Shown: positions 45,901 through 53,882 of the stretch, piece after piece
How the letters are laid out: each line of letters begins with the position of its first letter
Position numbering within the stretch: position 1 is the stretch's first letter
Origin: Tritrichomonas musculus
Taxonomy: Eukaryota; Parabasalia; Tritrichomonadida; Tritrichomonadidae
Length of the DNA stretch: 64,000 nt
Assembly (NCBI GenBank): GCA_039105265.1
Contig: JAPFFF010000010.1
Coordinates: 2,046,001 to 2,110,000 of the forward strand
Direction of reading: 5' to 3'
The notes under the pieces: model-generated
What the model was told of the DNA's origin: nothing
The model's database searches: none
Seen by the model: only the letters and a program-made list of their open reading frames with translations
Made by a program: the position numbers and the translations under genes

Positions 45901-46387
45901 TGGAGCTGATAAAGGAGATGTTCTGTCAATGAACAAATATGCTTGTATGCTTAATGAAGGTGATGGAATTGAAATAAACAAAGAAGAAGCAGCTCGTTAT
46001 TATAAAATGGCAGCAGATAACGGGCATATTGAATCTATGTTTTATTATGCAGTGATGTTAACAAAAGGTGAAGGATGTGAAATGAACAATGAAGAAGCAG
46101 CTCATTATTTTAAAATTTGTGCAGGAAAAGGAGACAATCGAGGAGGACAGTTTTATGCTAGCATGCTTTATTACGGAATTGGTATTTGCCAAAATAAAGA
46201 GGAAGCAGCTCATATCTATAAAATTTCAGCTGATTTAGGTAATGTAGAATCTATGTACAATTACGCAATGATGGTTGAAACAGGAGATGGAATTCCAATT
46301 GACAAGAGCGAAGCCATTAAATACTTTAAACTTGCTGCAGATGCAGGAAACCAAGATGCACAAAAACATTATTCAAATCTTACCTAA
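42914..46387 (+). CDS. Pseudokinase with about 24 Sel1 repeats
   Basis: The first ATG in frame is 42914, giving 1157 residues. The N-terminal 250 residues follow the outline of the TKL kinase in the 11926-16182 gene (segments DNFTIIKSIG, LPIFGYTLKDF, YPQIDITKI, FSLSLIAYELITG) but every catalytic motif is gone: no glycine loop (IGNNEEKSL), no Lys in the VAIK position (YVQTIYD), SLDDIN for HRDLKP (135-140) and DIT for DFG (155-157). It is therefore a pseudokinase. From about residue 280 come some 24 Sel1-like repeats of 36 residues, very uniform (NKEEAARYYKMAADKG). Units are recently duplicated: a 324-bp block (three repeats) occurs twice (44461- and 44785-), and the NGHIESMFYYAVML repeat occurs three times at 432- and 540-bp spacing. 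The protein is probably a scaffold rather than an enzyme. Confidence 0.9.
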   Translation: MQEIDLDNFTIIKSIGNNEEKSLLLIQDKVTNIKYVQTIYDITNLSEEAQKKYIEDFKQIIKISQYPGFLPIFGYTLKDFEKKSNPTILAIDTSRRKLTDILYGSMSYNFTDTKKYIILIGLCQLLKFLHLHVLSLDDINIDAIYVDDHFYPQIDITKITVSRDPNAFYDNFTKNVFSLSLIAYELITGRKLEIKGDFIDNETMLQKISEVKLKNIFEKCWCKTIRLHTPFLKIIDGIETNKESIWKIDEEKINDYYNFLSVYLAAYSNSIYEGTRANDVNCIVIYGMMFLLGCGKPKNEIEAQKYLKSAADAGDVYSNLKYGMTLFDRERNEIKAENKEECLHYLKKAADGMYVYAMYYYAYVLNKCDETGQNKAEVVIYYKKAADEGNILAMNNYGAMLDDGIGIEKNKKEAARYYKMAADKGYYYGMRNYGNLLSEGDGVEMNKEEAARYYKMAADEGFTEAMYDYALMVFSGDGIEENKEEAARYYKMAADKGDVISMYNYGLMLSKGDDIKMNKEEAARYYKMAADKGLAQAMYNYACMLKEGDGIEMNKEEAARYCKMGAENGDVLAMYKYGMMLEEGEGIEMNKEEATRYYKKAADEGFEYGMLAYGIMLKDGDGIEMNKEEAARYYKMAADKGLAQAMYNYACMLKEGDGIEMNKEEAARYCKMGAENGDVLAMYKYGMMLEEGEGIEMNKEEAARYYKMAADNGHIESMFYYAVMLTKGEGCEMNNEEAVHYFKMAADEGVLNAMYNYAFILYEGDGIEINKEEAARYFKMAADEGLPIAMYNYGILLENGDGIEKNKEEAARYFKNGADEGDVLSMNKYACMLNEGDGIEINKEEAARYYKMAADNGHIESMFYYAVMLTKGEGCEMNNEEEAHYFKLAADKGLPQAMYNYGIMLKEGDGIEMNNEEAVHYFKMAADEGVLNAMYNYACMLNEGDGIEINKEEAARYFKMAADEGLPKAMYNYGIMLNEGDGIEKNKEEAAHYFKNGADKGDVLSMNKYACMLNEGDGIEINKEEAARYYKMAADNGHIESMFYYAVMLTKGEGCEMNNEEAAHYFKICAGKGDNRGGQFYASMLYYGIGICQNKEEAAHIYKISADLGNVESMYNYAMMVETGDGIPIDKSEAIKYFKLAADAGNQDAQKHYSNLT

Positions 46388-46802
46388 TCGTTTTTTTAGA
46401 CAAATTAGAAATGATCAATTTTTTTTTATTTCTTTTTTAATTCAAGATTGTCATAAAAATTTGACTTTTTCAAAGTGTTTTATTATTATTATTATTATTA
46501 TTTTATAATAACATTTTTTCACATTAGCATTGACTAAAGATAATGCTTGATTATATATCGTGAGAAGTAATTGAATTTTATGATTATTTTAAGGGGGAAA
46601 TATTAGCTCTTTTTTTATTTTCTAAATAAAATTATTTTTTTCTTATTTAGAAAACCTGACAAATTAATAAATATTATATTACTTTTATTGATAATTAGCT
46701 CTTTTTCTAGTATTTTTTCATTTAAATAGAAGAAAAAAAGAATTATAATATATCTATTTTATGATAGTGATAATTAATTTGAAACATAGATAGTATATTA
46801 GA
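46388..46802. other. Intergenic region between convergent genes
   Basis: Contains an (ATT)n run at about 46482-46507. Nothing else recognised. Confidence 0.4.
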
Positions 46803-47903
46803 TCAAATATGATTAAGTGTCATATTTGGATTGTTTTTTGGAACAGAATTTAGGAAAACAATTGAAATGCTATCTCCAGCAATGCAAAAAGTTGCATCAC
46901 GATCAATTATGGTTTCAATAGGATAATAAATCTTATCTTGGCTTGGTCCACTTTCAAGGAGGAGTTGTCCATAAAAGTTACATCCGCATGCAAGTACTTT
47001 ACCTTCTGATGTTCGGAATAATGAATGAGTGCCACCTGCGTAAACTGCCCTTATTTTGTGGTTTTTCAGTTCGTCAATTTCTCTGAATTTGTTAACTTCG
47101 CCAAGTTCTTTGCCAAGACCGAGCTGTCCGCAATAATTTTCGCCATATCCAAAAACTCGTCCATTTTTAGAAAGTGCCAAGCAATGAAACCATGTTCCAG
47201 ATATATCCGTAATTACTATGCCATTAAGTTCAGTTACTTCTGAAAACTCGAGGCTTGGTCTAGAAAATGATTGGTAAAGACGGCCACTAGAAGAAAGAGC
47301 GAAAATATATTTATCACAGCAAGCAACATTTATTGCTTTTTCTCCGCCAGGTAGAAATGTCGGCACAAAAACTGATTTGAGTATTTCGGAATTTTCGCCA
47401 GGAATGAAAATAATTCCACCTTCAGATTCAATCGCTGCAGAGTCTATGCGACCACCATAGAGTGAAATTGGAATTCGGTTTCCAACATTCAAAATATATG
47501 GGAATTGGGATTCAATATTTTTAGATGAGTAAATTAAATACTTTTTGTTACTATCATCTTTATCGGATGTCATAAAAAGAGTATATTTGCGTCCACAGAC
47601 AGCAGAAATTGGAACTAATTGATGACTTTGATCCTTTTTGAGTGAAAATTCGGTAGTTTGTAAGATTTTTTCTTTTGGGAGGGATATACTAATTTGTAAA
47701 TCTCTATTATCGCCAATTCCATGTAATGAGCCATCGTTTGTAATAAAAAGTGAGTGATTATAATAGATCGAATAGGATAAAATAGAGGATGTATCAATTG
47801 GTAAATCTAGAGGGGGACTGATAACTGGAGAACCATGTGCACTTATATTGTTTGAGTCTTTGCCTAGTAGTAAGTTGCTATTATCACCACTTACTAAAAT
47901 CAT
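46803..47903 (-). CDS. RCC1-like beta-propeller protein
   Basis: 366 residues from the ATG at 47901-47903. It contains RCC1-type repeats of about 50 residues, clearest in the C-terminal half: GENYCGQLGLG (about 255-265), CGCNFYGQLLLE, and HCLALSKNGRVFGYGEN / HSLFRTSEGKVLACG pairs. The N-terminal repeats (GDNSNLLLG, SLFITNDGSLHGIGDN) are looser. It probably folds as a seven-bladed propeller. True RCC1 is the Ran exchange factor, but most trichomonad members lack the diagnostic residues and cannot be assigned a GTPase. No membrane segment or extra domain. The length fits a single propeller. Confidence 0.85.
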   Translation of the reverse strand: MILVSGDNSNLLLGKDSNNISAHGSPVISPPLDLPIDTSSILSYSIYYNHSLFITNDGSLHGIGDNRDLQISISLPKEKILQTTEFSLKKDQSHQLVPISAVCGRKYTLFMTSDKDDSNKKYLIYSSKNIESQFPYILNVGNRIPISLYGGRIDSAAIESEGGIIFIPGENSEILKSVFVPTFLPGGEKAINVACCDKYIFALSSSGRLYQSFSRPSLEFSEVTELNGIVITDISGTWFHCLALSKNGRVFGYGENYCGQLGLGKELGEVNKFREIDELKNHKIRAVYAGGTHSLFRTSEGKVLACGCNFYGQLLLESGPSQDKIYYPIETIIDRDATFCIAGDSISIVFLNSVPKNNPNMTLNHI

Positions 47904-49045
47904 TTTGATAAAAAGAGATAACTTTTTGAATATAAAATTTTTTTTCGTTTTCTATTCAATGAAAATTTTTAAAGATATTGAAAAAATACTCTGCTTTATA
48001 TAAAATTTTGATTTTTCCTAACTCAGTGCATCTGAAGAAATTTAAAAAGAAGGTTTGTGGGAGGTTATTCTTTCCAACATGGCATTTCATTATTATTAAG
48101 TTAGCTACATTTTTATGGATTTGTAGACTATTTTTCATTAAATCTTTCAGCATTTTCATCATTTAAAACCTGCATCTGCTGTTATTTTGTCTCTTGGAAT
48201 TGTGTCTGTGTATATTCATCAAATGCCTTTTTTATAATCATTTGTGTTTTTACTATTTGTAATAAAAAATTAACATATTTGTGATACTTCAGACGAACTA
48301 TCCCAAAAAAAATCTGGAAAATATGTGAGCCTAGCCAATTCCAAGGGCATAAATATCCCTTTCAAAGGTACTTATCAACTTTATTATGGTATTTAAGATT
48401 CAAGTGTGTGCAGATTTTGTTCCCATTGTTACTCTAAGTGTGTTTTCCCATCTGTTTTTATGAATTCCACAATCATATTTCGTTTTTAGCATATAATCAT
48501 TTTCTTGGCTTAAAATATAAAATATGATTTCAAGGAAACTTTTAACCATCAATAGCCTATTTCATTTTGATATTTTGATATTTCATCAATTTGGAATGTA
48601 ACAAATTCACCAACAGAAGATGGAATTACAGAACAAGATTTTTATGAAATGACATGACAGATTGATGAAGAAAGCTATACATTTATGATATTTGGGAACT
48701 TTAGGAACTCATTTATTCGAACATTTTTTTGGAATGGTCTGAAGATTATGTCCAAAACTTGATTCAATCAAGTTTTCGAAATAACTTGAGTACTTTTTTG
48801 TGCCCTCTCTCCGTTTCGTTGTACTCTGGCAGAATAACCAACTTCATCTATATAAATGAAATTTGAATAACTATTTTCTGCAAAAACTCACTATACTATA
48901 CGTTTTTACCACTTCTAATAGTAGTCACCCCATTTAAGGGAATGACTAGAATGTCTCCAGACAGGATTTATGCTGCTTTCATTCATCATTCACTTTAAGT
49001 TATCCAAACTTCGCATTAGTAAACAACTGTTAAGAAGATTTTAGG
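47904..49045. other. Intergenic region with transposase remains
   Basis: From about 48280 to 49040 base composition is less AT-rich than the flanks and short protein-like stretches occur on the minus strand, interrupted by many stops. One of these is a recognisable transposase segment (48768-48875, separate entry). The rest is probably the remainder of the same decayed gene. Confidence 0.4.
48768..48875 (-). mobile_element. Tc1/IS630-type transposase fragment
   Basis: Minus-strand reading gives SNFIYIDEVGYSARVQRNGE and then RAQKSTQVI, which matches the pattern (I/V)(F/Y)IDE(S/T/V)G(F/Y)S... R.G......G/S around the second catalytic aspartate of Tc1/mariner/IS630 (DDE_3) transposases. It ends in a TGA and no longer part of a functional gene. 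It lies 170 bp from the left end of the 496-bp element, but I cannot say that it drove it. Confidence 0.45.
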
Positions 49046-49541
49046 TTCATGAATAGACTTGTTATTCTCCGATTCTCGAGATCGATAATTGATTGACTTT
49101 TTGATATCGATACATAAATGTGCACAGATTCTCGAGATCGATTTCAGAGATCGAGAATTTTTTTTCTCAGCTTTTGATATCAGAATTTTCAATTAAACTT
49201 TTTGCTAAATATATGATCGTATTTTAATCTCAAATATTTAATAAAAAAAGAATGTATTTTTTGGATTTTAATCTTAAAATAAACATCAATACATTCTATT
49301 ATTTATTTTTAAATATTATAAAATCACAAATACCAATTATAAAAAAAGATAAATCTGTTTGAGATCTCGAGATCTCGGTAATTGATATCAAGTTTACAAT
49401 TATTTTTATATCACATTTCATATCTGATATCTTGATAATCGATAATCTCGATATCAGATTTTTAAACTGATAATCGAGTATCAGATGCAAAAAAGTGACG
49501 TTTTTGATATCGATTCTCAAAATAACAAGTCTATTCATGAA
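49046..49541. mobile_element. 496-bp MITE-like element with palindromic flanks
   Basis: Left end TTCATGAATAGACTTGTTATT (49046-49066) and right end 49521-49541 are exact inverted copies; the match continues less well into GATTCTC. Because TTCATGAA is itself a palindrome, the outer 8 bp can be read either as part of the TIR or as an 8-bp target duplication flanking a TIR that begins TAGACTTG. The interior is full of short dyads such as GATATC, CTCGAG and GAGATCTCGAGATCTC, so the element can fold extensively. No coding capacity. Confidence 0.65.
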
Positions 49542-50357
49542 TTTTCTTTTCTTTTATTTTTTTTTTTTAATAAAGAATTTTTAAAAAATTGTTTATGAAT
49601 GTGGAAATAAAACTAAAAAAATAAGTGATACAGAATTGTAAATTTTAATGGTAACATTCTTCTTTACCAAAACAGGTTTTATCGTTACAAAAGTGAAGTA
49701 ACTCTGTATTTATAGGTTAATATACATATATTTCAATAGTTTATTTAATATTTCATTCTTAAATTAATGAATATAACATATTTAATATATATAATACTAA
49801 TTACACAATTATTCCATGATATATTAATTCAACTATTTTTTTATGAAAATTTTATTTATAAAAAAAAATAACTTATTCAAATAATTTTACGAGCAAACAA
49901 ATAATTCTGAATATAAAAATAATGAATTGAAAATTTAATACCAAATACTAAAAATAAAAATCAATTAAAATATATTTATTTTTTCATGTAAATTAAACAT
50001 ATCAAAATTTTACAAAATATATGAATTTTGTTATTATAATAAATATAATAAAAATATAATAGTTTATTTTAATCATTTAAATTCCGAGAAAAATCAAGAT
50101 GTTTTTTTTTTTTCGTTGTTTTAATTCAATTTTTAGATTTTTGATGTATTATAAAATAAAAATAGATTTTTATTATAATTTTATTATAATAAAAAATAAA
50201 TAAATTAAAAATATAATGTTAAAAATAATATTTAATTATATAATTAAATAATATTTAGCAGAGAATAAAAATTGAACAAGATATATATATATTTATTTGA
50301 TTTATTTTATCTATATCAGATTAAAAAATTAATTTTCTCAATCTAATATTACGCATA
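49542..50357. other. Very AT-rich intergenic region
   Basis: About 0.8 kb of almost pure A/T with short microsatellite-like runs. It should hold the promoter of the next gene; TCAATCT at 50338-50344 is a weak Inr candidate. No gene seen. Confidence 0.35.
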
Positions 50358-51377
50358 ATGAGTAAATTGCTTCCAGAAACAAATAATATAGATGAACATT
50401 ATTTCTCCAAAATTGCTAAAGATATGATTGCATCATGCTCTGGCGATGGTCTTAACTATGGCTCAATAAAAAAATATCTCGACATGACTTTAAATAAATC
50501 TGTTGATATCATAATAACAATTTTAAATAATGATCAAAACGATTGCTCTTATCAAGAATTGATGAAATCGATAAAAATACAACCTCTTTGCAGATTGGCT
50601 GAAGAAATTAATAATTATAAAAAGAAAAATTCAATTCCATTATCAAATATGTCCTCAGAAAGGATTAAAAAAGTTCCAACTGATACATTTATAGAGCAAC
50701 AACAAAAATTAAAATTATTACAAGATACAATTATTACATCTGCCAAAAGATCCAAATCACAAAAAATAAAATCAATATTGAGTTCTATTGATTTAACCAG
50801 TCCAGATATCCCAACAGAAAAACTTACATCCATCTTAACAATTATTATTCAGGAAGGAGAAGATTTTGCTCAAACAAGAATGGCCAAATTATATTTTGGA
50901 ATACTTAAAACACTACAGAAAAATGAAAAAATAGATTTGTCAATTCCACTTGAAAAATCAGAAAGATTAATTCTCCAAACAGTCAAAGTAATTAAAGGCA
51001 AAATTTATAAAATAACAGATGAGTCAATAAAGACCAATGCCATGCAAACTCAACTAATAGATATACTTCAATCACAAGTTGACCATTTATCAAATGAAAT
51101 TATTTTCAAAAACGAAGCAAAACTTTTTGAAAAAGAAATTAAGAAAAATTTTGAAGAAAATTGCAAGTATGATGATCTTTTAGAAAACTTAAAAAAAGCT
51201 TTTAAAAAAATCGAAGAAGCATCAATGAGTAAAAAAGAACTTATCTTACGTAATGGGCACCTTGAAACACAAAATTTGCTTCTCCAAAAAAAATACAATG
51301 ATTTTGTAGATGAAAATAATCAATTAAAACAAAAAATTCAGAACTTTCAATCGAAAAAGAATAAGAGGAATCAATGA
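50358..51377 (+). CDS. Coiled-coil protein of unknown function
   Basis: 339 residues from the ATG at 50358, ending in TGA. Mostly predicted helical by eye, with heptad-like spacing strongest in the last 140 residues (HLETQNLLLQKKYNDFVDEN and neighbouring segments) and a basic C-terminus (KKNKRNQ). The N-terminal 90 residues are not coiled coil and have no motif I know. No membrane segment or signal peptide. Could be cytoskeletal or a tether, but there is no real evidence for a function. Its length, ATG start and codon pattern support a genuine gene. Confidence 0.75.
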   Translation: MSKLLPETNNIDEHYFSKIAKDMIASCSGDGLNYGSIKKYLDMTLNKSVDIIITILNNDQNDCSYQELMKSIKIQPLCRLAEEINNYKKKNSIPLSNMSSERIKKVPTDTFIEQQQKLKLLQDTIITSAKRSKSQKIKSILSSIDLTSPDIPTEKLTSILTIIIQEGEDFAQTRMAKLYFGILKTLQKNEKIDLSIPLEKSERLILQTVKVIKGKIYKITDESIKTNAMQTQLIDILQSQVDHLSNEIIFKNEAKLFEKEIKKNFEENCKYDDLLENLKKAFKKIEEASMSKKELILRNGHLETQNLLLQKKYNDFVDENNQLKQKIQNFQSKKNKRNQ

Positions 51378-52000
51378 AAAAAGAAAAAAGAATGATGAAT
51401 CTATATTAAAATATTTTGAATATGAAAATAATATTTCATGTTTTAGGCATAGTTAATTGTTAATAATAATATTTTTTACTAAAATCAACAAAATATTAGA
51501 AACTTTTTTTTTTATTGATTTTTATAAAATACTTCACATTGATTAAAAATCAGACCCCATATCATAATCGTTAAAAAACATGTTAAAACCCTTATTTTTC
51601 CCACTAGAATCACTATAACTGTATCCTTAGGATAAAATATTTTCAAATTCAGCAACATTGAATTGTTTGCAATAATTAAATACCAGGCTGCTTATCTATA
51701 TTCCACCTAACGCCACAAAAATAATTATTCCATTTATATTTATTACTTTTTTGAAAAACCTCTTAAAGAATTTTCACAAAAAAATGGTTACATTTTCTGT
51801 TATCAATTTGGAAAATGGTTACATTTACCTGTAATCATAATGAACTTTTCTGTAATCGAAATGAACATTTCTATTATCATATAGAACTTTTCCGTTATTA
51901 AAGTGGATATTTACGTTATAATCCCGAAAAGACTGTATACAAATTATGAATTTTAGGTCAATTTCAATTAACCTTATTACTTAAATTGAATTTTATAGAA
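51378..52000. other. Intergenic region with degenerate tandem repeat
   Basis: At 51783-51925 there are about six or seven imperfect units of 20-26 bp around the core TTTCTGTAATCGAAATGAAC. The remainder is AT-rich without visible genes. The repeat lies 75-215 bp before the start codon of the next gene and could be part of its promoter. Confidence 0.45.
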
Positions 52001-53305
52001 ATGTATGCAGAAGAAAAGAATGAAGAACCTTTAAATTGCATTAATAAAAATAACGATAACGAGAACCTTGAAAATATTAACAATTATAATGAAACTAAAT
52101 ATTCTAATGAAGAAGAAGATTTTAAAGAAATACCTCAAGAATCAGAACTTATCGAAATAATAGTCAAAGAAGCAAATGATAACAAAAATAATCCAAATTT
52201 TATTCCAAAAACAGCAAAACAAGTCAATTTTAGTTTAGATAAAAATGATTTACGTTTAAAAATGTCAACAAACGATGGCTCATGCCAATTTTATTCATTT
52301 CTTTATGTAATTTTTCGTGATTCTACATTAAAACGCATTTTTGAACCAAAAGTACTAAAAGATGACACAGATTATTACATTCTTTCAAAAATTGAAGGCG
52401 AAGATGTAACATTCAGAATTCCTTGTTCAACAATCGCAGAAGAAAAGTCTAAAAACAGAGGAAATCTATTTCCATGTGACGAAGAATACGTTTCAGCACT
52501 TGGCGTTTATTTACACGCTCTTTTATTCATGAAATGCGGCTTTGTAGATAGACTCGTTTTCCAACCTTTCTTTTCAACTGACGCATTCTTCGATCAAAAA
52601 ATTTTGAATGCAGGATTCGGGTTTTCTTTGATTTTCAACAATGAAGACCCAATTCAAGGATGCCAAAATGAAAACCAAAATGAAAATCAAGAAAACCAAA
52701 ATGAAAATCAAGAAAACCAAAATGAAAATCAAGAAAACCAAAATGAAAATCAAGAAAACCAAAATAAAAATCAAGAAAACCAAAATGAAAATCAAGAAAA
52801 CCAAAAAGAAAATCAAGAAAACCAAAATGAAAACCAAGAAAACCAAAATGAAAATCAAGAAAACCAAAATAAAAATCAAGAAAACCAAAATGAAAATCAA
52901 GAAAATAAAAAAGAAAGTTCACGCTATAACCATAATATCTCTAAACAACAGAACGAAAAATATCTTAGCTGCCTTTTGGTTCATTTGAATCAAAGGCCAG
53001 AAATATCTCTTACTTCTAAGGAAAACCGCATTGATCTTTTCAGTGATGGATCAATCTACATCAAAGACATAGACAAGCTCATTGAAGGCCATTACATCAT
53101 TTGCATTTCAATTTTTCTAAAGAAATTCAAATTTGGCCACTGCCTCTTTATTTTTTTCAATTATGATGAGAAAAAGTGGAAGATTTACAACAGCTACCAA
53201 GATGAAGATTATGGAGAATATGGCGAAATGGATTTAAAGAAAATGCAAAATTTCTTTTTCAATGGATCTTGTATAATTGCAGGCGTTCCTAAAGAATTTA
53301 ATTAA
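52001..53305 (+). CDS. Putative clan CA cysteine protease with Gln/Asn-rich insert
   Basis: First in-frame ATG is 52001 (434 residues). After an acidic Asn-rich leader, residues 89-100 read STNDGSCQFYSF, which resembles the DGxC-x-F active-site motif of OTU-type deubiquitinases. Near the C-terminus FGHCLFIFF (His380) and KIYNSY (Asn397) follow in the order Cys-His-Asn/Asp used by clan CA and Ulp-type peptidases (compare GHW....W.lyDS). Between them sits a low-complexity insert of about 11 units of QENQNEN (21-bp repeat, 52665-52912). The insert splits the presumed catalytic domain, as a loop would. The assignment rests on three short motifs, so the fold is tentative; a non-catalytic relative is possible. 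No membrane segment. Confidence 0.6.
   Translation: MYAEEKNEEPLNCINKNNDNENLENINNYNETKYSNEEEDFKEIPQESELIEIIVKEANDNKNNPNFIPKTAKQVNFSLDKNDLRLKMSTNDGSCQFYSFLYVIFRDSTLKRIFEPKVLKDDTDYYILSKIEGEDVTFRIPCSTIAEEKSKNRGNLFPCDEEYVSALGVYLHALLFMKCGFVDRLVFQPFFSTDAFFDQKILNAGFGFSLIFNNEDPIQGCQNENQNENQENQNENQENQNENQENQNENQENQNKNQENQNENQENQKENQENQNENQENQNENQENQNKNQENQNENQENKKESSRYNHNISKQQNEKYLSCLLVHLNQRPEISLTSKENRIDLFSDGSIYIKDIDKLIEGHYIICISIFLKKFKFGHCLFIFFNYDEKKWKIYNSYQDEDYGEYGEMDLKKMQNFFFNGSCIIAGVPKEFN
52665..52912 (+). repeat. 21-bp tandem repeat encoding QENQNEN
   Basis: About 11 copies of GAAAATCAAGAAAACCAAAAT with few base changes (Lys for Glu or Asn in some). It is in frame in the protease-like gene and shows likely length variation by slippage. 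Confidence 0.85.
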
Positions 53306-53882
53306 TTATAATGTAATTAATAAAAAAATGGTGAATTTAATGGATTTTAAATGATTTAAAAATATTAATATTATGTATAAAAGTAATTTCAAATTGAACT
53401 TCTGAAATCATTGTTTAATAAAACAACGAGGGTTATGAACTTGTATGTTTTTTTGAGGGATCATTGAAAAAATAATCATTTTCAATAAATTCAAAAAGTT
53501 GTTTTTTTCAGAGGCTCAGAAAAATTGAATGTAATATTAAAAAGTGAAAATGAAGCTAAAAAAAAAATTTAGTTTATAACGACAATAAAATAAACATATC
53601 TTAATAATTTAAGGGAAAACAGAGATCCAATAAGTAAATAAGAATATTACAAATATATGATGATAAAGATAGTGATATGATTTGTAAAAATAATATAACA
53701 TAAATCATTGTAGCAAAACAACATGAAAATATTGTTCATTTTCATAATTATAACATAAATCATTTAATTAATATCAAGCCAATTGACACTTTGAAAAATA
53801 ATATATTAAAAATTTTTTACTAAAAATAATATATATATATAAAAGCCGCAATTTCAATAATAATAGTAAAAAAGGCAACTTA
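53306..53882. other. Intergenic region between convergent genes
   Basis: AT-rich; no gene, RNA or ordered repeat seen. Confidence 0.4.
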
